From assembly GCA_000526255.1 (NCBI GenBank), contig JAFS01000002.1:1107925-1171924 (forward strand): a stretch of DNA of 64,000 nt, read 5' to 3'. The notes beneath the pieces were generated by a model. It worked only from the letters and a program-made list of their open reading frames with translations, had not been told where the DNA came from and did no database searches. Shown here in pieces: positions 25,581-34,823 of the stretch. The stretch's first letter is position 1. Each line of letters begins with the position of its first letter. The DNA comes from Verrucomicrobia bacterium LP2A. Lineage in GTDB: Bacteria > Verrucomicrobiota > Verrucomicrobiia > Methylacidiphilales > Methylacidiphilaceae. Made by a program: the position numbers and the translations under genes.

Positions 25581-28133
25581 CTATGGGGCCGAACGGTTCG
25601 GGAATCTGGCCGGAGCCGTTTGGAGGAGCTGCTCTACCAAGCGCAGGTTCTGGGCGAACATCGCGATGCTGCGCTCATTGATCCCGGCATCGGGGTGAAC
25701 CTCACGGAATTGACCCTCGAGCCAGTCGTGGTAGATGGCCTGGAGATGGGGAACCGCCTCCTCCCAGAGCGGTTCTACGCGAGGAGGAGGCTCGCCGACC
25801 GGGTCGAGGCCCTCCGCGACCGCTATCGACCGGTAGCCGATCAGCCGCGCGTTCTTCGGGCTGCAAAACTCCATATTTCCACCGTATGCGGTGGCGACGA
25901 CAGGCTTCCCCAGGGAAAGCATCTCGGCGATCGAGAGCCCAAAGCTCGCATTCGCATGAAGCGAGATCAGCGCCGTCGAGGCGAGCAGAAGGCCGAACAT
26001 CTTGGGCCGAGGGAGAACGGATTGGAGTAGGAAGATGTCGGATCTGCTGGAGGCTTCGGCGAGGAGCTCTCCAAAGTAGTCGGGGTCGCGCTTGACGTTG
26101 CGTACTTTAAGCAGCAGCAGCCGATCGGGGGAGGGTGCGGGAAAGGCGCTGAGGTAAGCACGGAGAGCCAGCAGCGGGTTCTTCCGCTTGGGATCGGTGA
26201 AAAAATCCGCAAGGACCAAGAAGACGCACTTGCCTTCTAGACCGAGATGGACGCTGATCGAGCGATCGGCCCGCGATTCGATCGCCTCCAGATCGACATT
26301 GAGTGGCGCAACGCGCACCGTTTTCCCGGTCAAGCGGCAAAGAGTCGCCGCATCGTGCTCCGATGGGCACCAGACTTCCTCTACGAGGGAGGCCGCTTGG
26401 TGCAACACCTGCGGCTCCTCCTCGCGCGCCCCGGTCCAGAAGGCGATCCGGAGCCGAGAGAAGCGACCGATTTCAGGATGGAGATCCAGGATAGTTCGGA
26501 GCTCCCGACAGCGGCCGTGGATGATTGCGATCGGCGCGTCGCTCCCGGGCAGGGAGAGCGGGAGGGGGCAAGGAAGCTCAGGCGCTCCGCTCGAATCTGG
26601 TACGTGGATGGCACGGTAGAGATAGCCGAGGCGCTGCAGGGCGCGCACGGTGCCTCGAGTCGCCTCGGCGAAGCCATGCGTCTGGAGAAAATGGCCGTAG
26701 ACGTGGATTCGGGGCTTTTCGTCGACGAAGAGGCGAGACTGGCGTTCCTCCCGGCCTCGCTCAAGGAGCCGGTGGCGGAGGCCGCGAGCGAGCGATGAGC
26801 GGGTGGAACGGCGAAGCAATCCTCGCCTGCGCCGCAGCCACCGTTCCAACGCCCGCCGCAGATGCGTTTCCCATGCCTGCTCCTCGGTCCACCAGCCGCG
26901 CGAGGGAAGGATCGGGCCAAAGCCGACGGCCGATCGCCCGACGCTCTCAAACCAGGTTGCCAAATCCTGGACAAAGAAGCCCGATTCGCATCGGAAGGTT
27001 TCCCGGAGGCGCGGAAGGGCATCGAAGGTGCGGCCGAGGAAGATGGGGAGCCAAGGATAGGTTTTGTCAGGGAGCAGGAGGAAGTCTCGAAGCGCTTCTT
27101 CGAGGTCTTCTCCCTGCATCCCTGATTGGATGGCCGCTTGGAAAGCGGGCTGCTGCCGCAGCCAGTCGAGGAGGAAATCCGGGATCGCGTAGTCCTCCGA
27201 AAGCTGAAGCCGGGGAGGGCCTTCCGGGATCGCGGAGGACTCCGAACGTGCAAGCTGGGAGCCGACTTGGCTCCAGTGCGCGACCCCTTCGGATCGCAGG
27301 GCGGCGAGATAGCCGTCGATGAGCGTCGATAGGGCGGATGGCATTGGGCGGGCGCGGAAGCGGGTGTCCCATTTGGAAAGGATCTCTGGCTTCCTCCAGT
27401 CGAAGCCGCTGAAGTGGAAGAAGCGGACGGGCAGACCGTCAGCGCATCGAGGAACTCTCCCTTTTGGCCAGGAGAGCCCGCGGTTTGGCAGATTCCAATA
27501 GGCGAGGTTGTAACCGGGATGACGCAAGATCAGAGTTTCGGCAACGAAACAGGGGACGAAGTTGAGCCACGACTGATCGTGGCAGCTCCTCTCGAGGCAG
27601 TCATAGGTGAGCCTCCGCTCCCACCAGTCCAGGAATGCGTGCGTTTCGGATGTCTCCCGCATCGCGAGGAAGCCCCCGTTGTAGCTTCCCGCGCGACGGA
27701 CGGCCTCCTCCGTTGGCTCAAGCTCGTCGTGGGGCAGCGGCTCGAGCAGATGCGGGGTCAGCACGAGGGAATGCTGAGAAAGGGCCTCCTCGGCTTCTCG
27801 AAGCTGCGAAAGGACCCAGATGTCAGCATCGAGGTAGAAAACCGTGTCGAAACCGTCCGCGAAGAGCCGACGAAACCCAAACGGCTTGATCGAATTGGTC
27901 GCTTCGAAGAGGGTATACCGCCCGAAACGGGTAGACAAATCGGGTATGGGGAGTTCTTCGATCGACCTTTGGATGGCCAGCCCGTCCGAAAATCCGGCCG
28001 GGCCATCGGCACGATCGACGACGAAGATGTGGCGTTCCCACTCCGGGTTGTGGCGAGCCAAGCCGGCAAAAAGCACCCGTGCATGGGCGATGCGATCCGG
28101 AGTGGCTAGCGAGAATACAGCGATCCTCTTCAA
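25581..28133 (-). CDS. two-domain glycosyltransferase (GT-A N-terminus, GT4-like C-terminus)
   Basis: An 850-aa cytoplasmic protein. The N-terminal domain (residues 1-300) resembles nucleotide-diphospho-sugar transferases, with the DxD-type motif FYLDADIWVL near residue 95, then GSYNGGFLAMRE and SWLNFVPCF. The C-terminal domain from about residue 478 (KPRIHVYGHFLQTHGFAEATR) is GT-B: WCPSEHDAATLCRLTGKTVRVAPLNVD, then LLASTALISLHANASFGLSIAEMLSLGKPVVATAYGGN, which carries the acidic E of the GT4 family. The two domains probably add successive sugars. It is last in a minus-strand run with a methyltransferase and another fused transferase, starting at ATG 28133, 81 nt after its neighbour. Confidence 0.85.
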   Translation of the reverse strand: MKRIAVFSLATPDRIAHARVLFAGLARHNPEWERHIFVVDRADGPAGFSDGLAIQRSIEELPIPDLSTRFGRYTLFEATNSIKPFGFRRLFADGFDTVFYLDADIWVLSQLREAEEALSQHSLVLTPHLLEPLPHDELEPTEEAVRRAGSYNGGFLAMRETSETHAFLDWWERRLTYDCLERSCHDQSWLNFVPCFVAETLILRHPGYNLAYWNLPNRGLSWPKGRVPRCADGLPVRFFHFSGFDWRKPEILSKWDTRFRARPMPSALSTLIDGYLAALRSEGVAHWSQVGSQLARSESSAIPEGPPRLQLSEDYAIPDFLLDWLRQQPAFQAAIQSGMQGEDLEEALRDFLLLPDKTYPWLPIFLGRTFDALPRLRETFRCESGFFVQDLATWFESVGRSAVGFGPILPSRGWWTEEQAWETHLRRALERWLRRRRGLLRRSTRSSLARGLRHRLLERGREERQSRLFVDEKPRIHVYGHFLQTHGFAEATRGTVRALQRLGYLYRAIHVPDSSGAPELPCPLPLSLPGSDAPIAIIHGRCRELRTILDLHPEIGRFSRLRIAFWTGAREEEPQVLHQAASLVEEVWCPSEHDAATLCRLTGKTVRVAPLNVDLEAIESRADRSISVHLGLEGKCVFLVLADFFTDPKRKNPLLALRAYLSAFPAPSPDRLLLLKVRNVKRDPDYFGELLAEASSRSDIFLLQSVLPRPKMFGLLLASTALISLHANASFGLSIAEMLSLGKPVVATAYGGNMEFCSPKNARLIGYRSIAVAEGLDPVGEPPPRVEPLWEEAVPHLQAIYHDWLEGQFREVHPDAGINERSIAMFAQNLRLVEQLLQTAPARFPNRSAP

Positions 28134-28214
28134 CTTTGTCCCGTTTGGGCTGCTCCTCCCTCACGCGAGCACAGGTCGACGATCTGATCCGGTCGACCGG
28201 CCAAGGTCAAGACG

Positions 28215-29075
28215 CTACTTCTGCCCAGACTGAGGCGCGAGCAGGAGCGTCATGGCGTTGCCTTCCCATCCTTCGGCCTCGCCGAGCACCGTAAAGCCCG
28301 CAATCTGACAGAGCATCCGCAGCGCCGAAGGCCCCGGAAGCCACCACCAAGGGCTGAAATCGTTTATCCTCCACCTCGGATTCTCCCGCGTCAATCCTAC
28401 GGCACCATCGGCGACGAGGCGTCTCCAATGGCCGGAAACGGCCTCTTGCTCCGAACCTGCCAATGCGGGAATGAAAAGACAGGCCGCATCCGGAACACGG
28501 AGTAAACCCTCGGCAAGAGCGTACTCTCTGCGGGCGACCAACGAGTTGAGGACGAGGTGCTCTTGGGTGATCCTGTGGAGGGCGCGCAAAAGCCGCAGCG
28601 GTTCGGGGATATGATAAAGCACTCCGGAGCAGTGAACCACTTCGAAGAGAGGGGGATTCGGCCCTTCGGCGAGCCGAATGACATCGGAGCTGATGCAGGT
28701 AACCGGGGGCACGTTGAGCTGCCGCCTCCGCTCTTCGAAGGCGGCCCACCGCGGCTCCTCCGCAGGTGCTACATCGATCATCGTCAGAGAGCGCGCTCCG
28801 AGGCGGTGGGCAACGGAGACTCTCTCGTTCACCGTGCCCCAGAGCCCGCCCACGTCAGCAAAGGAGCGTCCGGACACCACGCGGGCAAGGAAGGCGTCGC
28901 GCGGATCGCTTTCTGGCAAAGGCTCAGGTCTCATGGACGCTCGGTTCTCTTCGCGCATCTGTTGGGAAGCTCTTTCCCGCGGAGCACGGCCCGCGAATAT
29001 GGCGGATCCTAAATCGAATGGCCCCGCTAGAAAAGCAGGGAATCGAGTGGATCGCAAAAGGGGGATGCCGAACAC
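28215..29075 (-). CDS. SAM-dependent methyltransferase of glycan cluster
   Basis: Up to 286 aa. The class I fold is visible: SFADVGGLWGTVNERVSVAH (motif I), LTMIDVAPAEEPRW, VTCISSDVIRL, and FEVVHCSGVLYHIPEPLRLL, as in DUF1698/TylF-like enzymes. Family resemblance is to sugar or lipid-carrier methyltransferases of O-antigen clusters. The start is uncertain: the frame opens at GTG 29075, 27 nt after the upstream gene, but ATG 28955 or ATG 28934 just before the SAM domain are alternatives. No ribosome site is decisive. Confidence 0.75.
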   Translation of the reverse strand: MFGIPLLRSTRFPAFLAGPFDLGSAIFAGRAPRERASQQMREENRASMRPEPLPESDPRDAFLARVVSGRSFADVGGLWGTVNERVSVAHRLGARSLTMIDVAPAEEPRWAAFEERRRQLNVPPVTCISSDVIRLAEGPNPPLFEVVHCSGVLYHIPEPLRLLRALHRITQEHLVLNSLVARREYALAEGLLRVPDAACLFIPALAGSEQEAVSGHWRRLVADGAVGLTRENPRWRINDFSPWWWLPGPSALRMLCQIAGFTVLGEAEGWEGNAMTLLLAPQSGQK

Positions 29076-29102
29076 GATTCGGCCGGGAGGCGAATGAGCT
29101 TT

Positions 29103-31283
29103 CTACCGTCCGAACAACGCTTTGCGGACGCTCCGTAGCTTCCGTTCCCATTGATGCAGGCGAGCCCCGAGGCACCAGATCCGCGAGCGTTGGATCCGAA
29201 CAAGCTCGTCTCGCACCTCTCGGAGTTCTGCCTCCCTCTGGTCGAGAACCTTTTGGACCCGGTCCGCTTGCCTGAACTTTCCTTGAGCAAGGAACAAAAT
29301 TCCAACGAGGCTGGGTGTGAGATAGGCGGCGTAGGGGCGGATCACAGCAAGCCAACTCGCAAGATGGCTTGACGTGCTGTACATTCCCTCGGCGCTCTTC
29401 CGGTACCAGAACAGCGGCTCCGGGACCATCTCCAAGCGGAGCCCTGCAAGGACCGCCTTGGCAAAGAACTCCCAATCCTGAAAAGCGACCTCGCGCTCCT
29501 CGCTGAATCCGCCCAGCGCTTCGAAGGCTTCCCGCCGGACGAAGGCGTTGGCATCGCCGAAGAGATTGAAGAAAACGCCCAGGGAGAGGAAGGGGCCCAG
29601 GGGAGCGAAGATCGAGCTGCCGTTCCCATCGGGGCGAGGCTTTTCCTTTCCCTCGAAGTTCCGCTGCGCCGTGGTCAAGATCGCCGCGTCCGTGCGCAAG
29701 GCAATCCGGACGAAGGTCGAGATTTCATGGGGCTCGGCCAAGTTGTCGTCGTCCATGAAGAGGAGGAATTCCCCCTTGGCCTCTTGCGCGGCCCGGTTCC
29801 GAGCAGCACCCAGATAGAGATTGGGCTGCCGGAGGATCCGCCAGCCGCAGCTTGCAAACTCGGGTTCAATCTGGTCGAGAAAGGCCGCCGCTTCTTGAGT
29901 GGCGCTTCCGTCGTCAACAAGGACGACCTCGAAGTTCGGGTAGTCCTGGGCTCGGAGCGAGTCGAGCGCCTGGGAGAGAAGGGCGGGGCGATCGTGGTGG
30001 ACGAGACAGACGGTGACGCGCGGGAGATCGGTTGGTTGCCGCTGCGGTTTCCGCAAAGGCCGGGAGGAGAGATCGGCTAGCCATTTGTTCCAATCGTCTA
30101 GGATCTTGGACGGCTCGACCAGTCGATGCGGGGACGCAATCCCCCGAACCAGCGCGTCCTGGAGGCGGGCTGCAAGCACGTTGGGATCGGCGGCGACGAT
30201 CCGTTCCCTCTCCGTCTTGGGCAAAGTCCACTCAACTCCTTGTGCTCCAACGCAGAGAAAGGGAATCTCCAAGCAAGCACACTCCCAGGCCGACATGGGA
30301 AGCCCTTGCGAGGTCGAAGCGACGACGGCAAGGCGCTGACCGTTCCGCAGGTAGCCGAGTGCCTCCAAGCGCTCCCGTTCGTCCAGCCATTCCCAGTGGA
30401 AGGCCCAGCGGGACGCCCTCGAGGCGACATAGTCTCTTCCCGATTGGCTCTCGATTCTGCCGGAGCGGCCCAGGAAGACGATCCGGAGGTTCTTCTTCTC
30501 GGAGACCTGGAGTCGGTCAATGGCGTCGCAAAGAAGGCGGAGCCTCCGCCGGGATTCTAACGGACCAAAGAGGACGATCTCCTCTGGGAGCAGAGTTTCG
30601 CTTCTTTGCCGCCGCAGATCGACCAGGGACTTGGGCAAAGGAGGGGGCAGGGCGCGGCAGGCTTCAGGGAAGCTCCAGCCTTCGGCTTGGAGCGCTCGGA
30701 GCAGCGCGTCGCTCGTGACGACGACGCCATCGGCCAGCCGCGCGCTCTCCCTCTCCAGGAAATCGGCAATGAGAATCTCATGGTCTTCGACGAGCTCGGC
30801 ATTGTCGAGGGTGCGGCGCAAGGTGGGGCTGTGGATCAACACTCCGAGCGGAAGCGTTTCGAAGGCCAAGCCCTGGTGCTTCGCCAGAAGGGCGTAGTAG
30901 CCCAAGCCACCCCGGTCGCAAAAGAGTATCCGGTCGAAGCCGTCTGCATGCTCTCGGAGCCATCGGTAGGTCTTGTAGGCCCGGGAGGAAGAGGGGGGCC
31001 ATGGGAAACACCGCTCGGGGGCTTCTGGCAAGAGGGTCACTTGCACCCCTCGATCAGCGTAAGCTTCCACGAGTTGACTGATTTCAAGGGACTCGCCCTG
31101 CTGTTCAGCGGCGAGCATCACCGTGGGTTCCCAGCCCGCCTCAGCCAGAGTTTCGGCTAGCGAAGCGACAAGCGAACCGAGGCCGCTGCTCGGGCCGACT
31201 CCCGTTAACTCGTGGGTGGCTAGGCAGATTCGGCCACGAGGCTTGTCGCGAGCCAGAGAAGGGAAAGCGGGGAGGGAGTCCAT
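29103..31283 (-). CDS. fused GT-B / GT2 glycosyltransferase
   Basis: About 726 aa from ATG 31283 (the frame is open to ATG 31343, with no better ribosome site). The N-terminal half starts GRICLATHELTGVGPSSGLGSLVASLAETLAEAGWE, typical of GT4/GT5 donors, with a later segment MSAWECACLEIPFLCVGAQG. A GT2 domain begins at RVTVCLVHHDRPALLSQALD with catalytic acids in LVDDGSA and LFMDDDN and the acceptor-side motif FQDWEFFAKAVLAG. The C-terminus is a short coiled coil (REVRDELVRIQRSRIWCLGA). It is the first gene of a three-gene minus-strand run for surface glycan assembly. Confidence 0.85.
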   Translation of the reverse strand: MDSLPAFPSLARDKPRGRICLATHELTGVGPSSGLGSLVASLAETLAEAGWEPTVMLAAEQQGESLEISQLVEAYADRGVQVTLLPEAPERCFPWPPSSSRAYKTYRWLREHADGFDRILFCDRGGLGYYALLAKHQGLAFETLPLGVLIHSPTLRRTLDNAELVEDHEILIADFLERESARLADGVVVTSDALLRALQAEGWSFPEACRALPPPLPKSLVDLRRQRSETLLPEEIVLFGPLESRRRLRLLCDAIDRLQVSEKKNLRIVFLGRSGRIESQSGRDYVASRASRWAFHWEWLDERERLEALGYLRNGQRLAVVASTSQGLPMSAWECACLEIPFLCVGAQGVEWTLPKTERERIVAADPNVLAARLQDALVRGIASPHRLVEPSKILDDWNKWLADLSSRPLRKPQRQPTDLPRVTVCLVHHDRPALLSQALDSLRAQDYPNFEVVLVDDGSATQEAAAFLDQIEPEFASCGWRILRQPNLYLGAARNRAAQEAKGEFLLFMDDDNLAEPHEISTFVRIALRTDAAILTTAQRNFEGKEKPRPDGNGSSIFAPLGPFLSLGVFFNLFGDANAFVRREAFEALGGFSEEREVAFQDWEFFAKAVLAGLRLEMVPEPLFWYRKSAEGMYSTSSHLASWLAVIRPYAAYLTPSLVGILFLAQGKFRQADRVQKVLDQREAELREVRDELVRIQRSRIWCLGARLHQWERKLRSVRKALFGR

Positions 31284-31415
31284 CACGGCAAACGGGAATG
31301 AGCGAAGAGGAAAAGCATAGCGCGCCGGACGAATCCCATGCACGCAGTTTCCGAAAGGCGCCAGAGGGAAAAAGCTCCCGTGCTCACGCCTGCGGTCAAG
31401 GTTTTGCCCGAACGG

Positions 31416-32105
31416 CTAAGCCCGAAAGAGCATCAGCCGCTGGTTTCGCGGATGGTTCCACTCCCCAATATAGCGCGGGTTCCAGCCATGCCGGGAGCCG
31501 AACTCCTCCATCTCTTGGCGGGTATAGGCGAAGTAGCCCAGGGAGTGGCTGGCGCGCGGGTTTTGGCTGGGACTTGCCGCTTCAAAAAAGGTGGCGTAGA
31601 AGACCCCGCCTGGGGCCATGACGCGGCGGAGCCGGGCCAGACAGCGCTCGAGGTCGCGTCGGCAGAGGTGGGTAAAGACCGATTGCGCCAGTGCCCACCC
31701 CGGTCGCTGCGAAAAACGGTGGAAGGCGAAAGAGCCCGAGGTGAGGAGCTCGGGCCGCTTTTCCTGGAGGAGGTCGGCTCCCAGCTCCCGCTTGCCCGCT
31801 TCCAGAAGCAGGGGTTCCTTATCGATGCCGAGATAGTGCCCGGGCTCCAGATAGCGGATGAAGCGGATGCCGCCCCGGAGGCAGCCGCAACCGATGTCGA
31901 GCAGCACATGCTCGGGCCTGAGCCCTTGATCGACCAAGAAGCGGAACTGGAGCTCGCCAATCTCCTCCCAGAGGCCCCCCACGTACTCCTTGGGACCAAG
32001 TGTCTTGATTCCTGCCTCCCCTTCGGGAGGAAGATCCTGAGGAAGGCCGGCTGTCCGGCGCCAGAGACTCCGCAGGGTAGAAACCGCCTGTTCCGCAAAT
32101 CGCAT
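31416..32105 (-). CDS. class I SAM-dependent methyltransferase
   Basis: A 229-aa protein starting ATG 32105 (MRFAEQAVSTLRSLWRR). It has motif I VLLDIGCGCLRGGIRFIRYL, the acid-containing YLGIDKEPLLLEAGKREL, ALAQSVFTHLCRRDLERCL, and APGGVFYATFFEA. It resembles methyltransferases of exopolysaccharide clusters; the acceptor is unknown. The upstream flank (32106-32189) is homologous to the leader of the sulfotransferase genes, and IS copy 1 lies 85 nt away. Confidence 0.82.
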   Translation of the reverse strand: MRFAEQAVSTLRSLWRRTAGLPQDLPPEGEAGIKTLGPKEYVGGLWEEIGELQFRFLVDQGLRPEHVLLDIGCGCLRGGIRFIRYLEPGHYLGIDKEPLLLEAGKRELGADLLQEKRPELLTSGSFAFHRFSQRPGWALAQSVFTHLCRRDLERCLARLRRVMAPGGVFYATFFEAASPSQNPRASHSLGYFAYTRQEMEEFGSRHGWNPRYIGEWNHPRNQRLMLFRA

Positions 32106-32112
32106 GAAGGGT

Positions 32113-32189
32113 TCTATACCCGGTAAGGAAAAGAGCGAACAAGGGGATTCCGGGCGTCGACGAGCGCGATGGCGTCTAAGACTTTTCGC
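32113..32189 (+). repeat. 5' half of duplicated sulfotransferase leader, cut off by IS copy 1
   Basis: TCTATACCCGGTAAGGAAAAG, then ACAAGGGGATTCCGGGCGTCG, then AAGACTT align with 35520-35600 (TCTATATCCGGT, ACAAGGGGATGCGG, GTCGAGCAGCACG, AAGACTT). The other half of the leader is 33610-33652, beyond the insertion. Confidence 0.6.
32182..32189 (+). repeat. target-site duplication, left copy (IS copy 1)
   Basis: CTTTTCGC flanks the element exactly on both sides (32182-32189 and 33602-33609), the 8-bp duplication expected for ISL3-family transposition. Confidence 0.9.
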
Positions 32190-32264
32190 GGCTCCTCGCT
32201 GAATTGAGTGGGTAAGGGGGGAGCGGATTTCGGTTAAGGGATGGCAAAAAGCGGGGTTCTTGCC

Positions 32265-32285
32265 ATCCGTCTTCGACGGATTTTT
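32265..32285 (+). terminator. terminator-like hairpin in IS leader
   Basis: A 7-bp stem ATCCGTC / GACGGAT with a TTC loop is followed by TTTT. Just upstream GATGGCAA/TTGCCATC can pair, and downstream CCGTCAAGGA (32300) pairs with TCCTTGACGG (32330). The set lies between the left end and the transposase ATG and could block read-through from outside promoters. Confidence 0.55.
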
Positions 32286-32378
32286 GGGGAGAGAGGAAGC
32301 CGTCAAGGACACTTCGACTTCGTCGATCCTCCTTGACGGCGGATTGCCAGACCGGGCTGCCTGGTTGATGCTTGCGGG

Positions 32379-33587
32379 ATGGACGCGAACAAGCTTTTTG
32401 CTGCGGCGCTGCAACTGGGTTCGGAATGGAAGGTGAGCCGGAGTGAGCTCTCCGCGAAGGAGCACACTCTGAAGATCTGGCTCGATTTTCAGCAAGGTCA
32501 TCGGTTTCCCTGTCCGGAATGTCGAAGAGCTTCCCCCGTACACGACACGGTGGAGAAGCGGTGGAGGCACATGAACTTCTGGCAGTACCGGACCGAGTGG
32601 CTCGCTCGGGTTCCTCGGATCGACTGTCCGGAGCATGGAGTTCGGCTGGTGGAGGTTCCTTGGGCCAGGGCGGGGAGCGGGTTTACTCTCATGATGGAGG
32701 CGGTCATTTTGATGCTTTCCCGGGAGATGTCGGTTTCCGCGATGGCGGAGATGCTCAAGGAGCAAGATACCCGGCTCTGGCGGGTCTTGGGGCACTACGT
32801 GGAAAAGGCCTACCGACGCGAGGACTGGAGCGAGGTCAAGAAGATCCTGGTGGATGAGACCAATAGCAAGCGGGGCCACCGTTACGTGACGGTCGTTACC
32901 GATGCGGAGAGCCGGAAGCTGCTCTTCCTTGCCGAGGGGAGAGGAAAGGAGGCTCTGGAGGCCTTCGCCAAGGAGATGAAGGAACAGAATGCCGATCCGG
33001 GGCAGATCGAAGCGATCTGCATGGATATGAGCCCCTCCTACATCTCTGGAGCCCGGGAGGTTTTTCCGAAGGCGGAGAGGATTTTTGATCATTTCCATGT
33101 CATGCAGATGGCGGGAGAGGCGGTCGACCAGGTGCGCAAGGAGTTCGGGCGTCAAGGGTTGCTGCCGAAAGGAAGCCTCTGGGCGCTCCGAGGTAACGAA
33201 TGGACGCGAAGCGAGGAGCAGAAGGGTCTGCGGAGTTTCCTTTGCGCCGCCTATCCTCGATTGGGAAGAGCCATTGGGTTGCGGGAGGCTCTCCAAGAGA
33301 TCCTCTCCCAGGAGGATCCCCAAGAGCTCCGCTGGTGGTTCCGGTGGGCGGATCGCAGTCGGCTTGCCCCCTTCCGAAGACTCTCCAAAACCATCAAAGA
33401 GCATCTGGGGGGAATCATCGCCTTTCTCCAGAGCCGGATCACCAACGGAACCATCGAAGCGATCAACGGACTGATCCAGCTTGCCAAAAGGATGGCCAGA
33501 GGCTTTCGGAGCTTCCGCTACCTAAGAATTGCCGCGTTCCTCAAAGCCGGAAAGTTGCGGCTCGATCTTCCCGCTCTACCCACTTGA
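32379..33587 (+). CDS. ISL3 family transposase
   Basis: A 402-aa full-length DDE transposase. A zinc-binding N-terminus (FPCPECRRASPVHDTVEKRW) is followed by a helix-turn-helix region (MLSREMSVSAMAEMLKEQDTR). The catalytic core includes VDETNSKRGHRYVTVVTD, CMDMSPSYISGAREVFPKA and IFDHFHVMQMAGEAVDQVRK. The C-terminal glutamate region is NGTIEAINGLIQLAKRMARG. No frameshift is seen, so this copy may be active. ATG 32379 fits the family N-terminus. Confidence 0.93.
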   Translation: MDANKLFAAALQLGSEWKVSRSELSAKEHTLKIWLDFQQGHRFPCPECRRASPVHDTVEKRWRHMNFWQYRTEWLARVPRIDCPEHGVRLVEVPWARAGSGFTLMMEAVILMLSREMSVSAMAEMLKEQDTRLWRVLGHYVEKAYRREDWSEVKKILVDETNSKRGHRYVTVVTDAESRKLLFLAEGRGKEALEAFAKEMKEQNADPGQIEAICMDMSPSYISGAREVFPKAERIFDHFHVMQMAGEAVDQVRKEFGRQGLLPKGSLWALRGNEWTRSEEQKGLRSFLCAAYPRLGRAIGLREALQEILSQEDPQELRWWFRWADRSRLAPFRRLSKTIKEHLGGIIAFLQSRITNGTIEAINGLIQLAKRMARGFRSFRYLRIAAFLKAGKLRLDLPALPT

Positions 33588-33601
33588 AACAGCGAAGAGG
33601 C

Positions 33602-33609
33602 CTTTTCGC
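33602..33609 (+). repeat. target-site duplication, right copy (IS copy 1)
   Basis: CTTTTCGC, identical to the left copy. Confidence 0.9.
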
Positions 33610-33652
33610 TTGCGGCTCCAGGGAAGCCATAGGAGCATTCGGGTTTACCCCG

Positions 33653-34717
33653 ATGAAATCCCGTGCCGTCCTGGTCTTGGGCATGCACCGCTGCGGCACC
33701 AGCGCCCTGACCCGTTGTCTTGGCCTTCTTGGCGCGGAGCTCGGTTCGGAGCTCATGGCGCCGGCCGGCGACAATCCGGCCGGCTTTTGGGAGGATGTGA
33801 GGTTTGTCTCCCTCAATCAGCGCTTGACCCAACTGTTGGGAGAGGAGGGAGATCGCTGGTGGGAGCATCTGGTGCCCCCGGAAATTCTCCCGTCTTCCTC
33901 TGGTGTCCGCTCCTTGATTGCGGAGGCGGTCGAAGAGATCGAGGAGAGGTTTGCCTCCTTCCCATTGTGGATTGTAAAGGACCCGAGGACCCTGAGGGTT
34001 CTTCCTTTTTGGGAGGAGGTCCTATTCCGAGCGGGGATCGAGATAGAGTTCGTCATCGCCGTCCGCCATCCGCTCGCCTGCGCGCACTCACTCCTGCAGC
34101 GCGACGGCATTCCGGAGGATTGGTCTCTCCTCCTTTGGACAAGCCAATATCTCGCGCATTGGCCTCGTCTTGCGACGAGACCCTTTCTGGCGGTCGATTA
34201 CGACCGGCTCCTGGAAGAGCCGGAGCGGGAGTTGCGACGGCTGTGCGGTGGGCTGGGATTGCGCTGGTCCGAGGCAGCGATGGAGGAAGTACGCAAATTC
34301 CTGCAGCCCGATCTTCGGCATGCTCGTTTTGCCATCAAGGACCTGAAGAGTCGAACCCACGTTCCGCCCCTGGTTGTGGAGACCTTTGAGGCGCTCCAGG
34401 AGCTTTGCGTCGATCGCGAACCGAAGGCGGCTTCTGCCCGGATGGAGGCGCTGCATGCTGAGTTTCGTCGAATGGTTCCGCTCCTGCGTGCGCTCGATGC
34501 GCAAGCAGAGGAGTCGTCGGCTTTGCGCGGGCTTGTAGAGGCGCGCGATCGGGAGCTTGTGGAATTGCGCGGGCTTGTCGAGGCGCGCGAACGGGAGCTT
34601 GCCGAACTACGCGAGGAGCGGACCCGGTCGCGCACGTGGCGGTGGGTCGAACGGTTGCGGGGTTGGGAGCGATCCTTTCGCCGGTGGCGCAAGCCGCGAG
34701 CCGATCTGGAACGCTGA
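33653..34717 (+). CDS. sulfotransferase-family protein with coiled-coil tail
   Basis: A 354-aa protein. The N-terminus has the PAPS-binding 5'-loop pattern VLVLGMHRCGTSALTRCLGL. It continues PAGFWEDVRFVSLNQRL, FPLWIVKDPRTLRVLPFWEE, FVIAVRHPLACAHSLLQRDG (3'-phosphate-binding type RxxxxxxxS) and FLAVDYDRLLEEPERELRRL, all features of bacterial sulfotransferase_3-like proteins in glycan clusters. Residues about 290-350 form a charged coiled coil (LVEARERELAELREERTRSR). It would sulfate a surface sugar, though activity is unproven. ATG 33653 lies only 51 nt after the IS, so its original leader and promoter are displaced. It is a close paralogue of the N-terminus of the gene at 35640. Confidence 0.78.
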   Translation: MKSRAVLVLGMHRCGTSALTRCLGLLGAELGSELMAPAGDNPAGFWEDVRFVSLNQRLTQLLGEEGDRWWEHLVPPEILPSSSGVRSLIAEAVEEIEERFASFPLWIVKDPRTLRVLPFWEEVLFRAGIEIEFVIAVRHPLACAHSLLQRDGIPEDWSLLLWTSQYLAHWPRLATRPFLAVDYDRLLEEPERELRRLCGGLGLRWSEAAMEEVRKFLQPDLRHARFAIKDLKSRTHVPPLVVETFEALQELCVDREPKAASARMEALHAEFRRMVPLLRALDAQAEESSALRGLVEARDRELVELRGLVEARERELAELREERTRSRTWRWVERLRGWERSFRRWRKPRADLER

Positions 34718-34823
34718 GTTCTGCGGAGTGGGAGGATTCGGCGCCGAGCGGAGGAAGCTTCGCTTGGCTCCGGAACGGGTTTTTCGTTGGCCTCTGCGGG
34801 CGCTTTACCAAGGAAAGAGTGAG

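Larger units (their letters stand above)
32190..33601 (+). mobile_element. ISL3-family insertion sequence, copy 1, complete
   Basis: 1412 bp bounded by imperfect 25-bp inverted repeats matching at 19 positions: GGCTCCTCGCTG on the left and GCCTCTTCGCTG on the right strand, both ending AGTGGGTA. It is flanked by a perfect 8-bp duplication. It carries one transposase gene preceded by hairpins, including an intrinsic-terminator-like element. It inserted into the leader of the sulfotransferase gene at 33653. Confidence 0.93.

Noticed and set aside
31416..33404. Single 662-codon minus-strand frame joining a methyltransferase to antisense transposase
   Set aside because: The N-terminal 430 residues are antisense of the IS; the methyltransferase has its own ATG at 32105.
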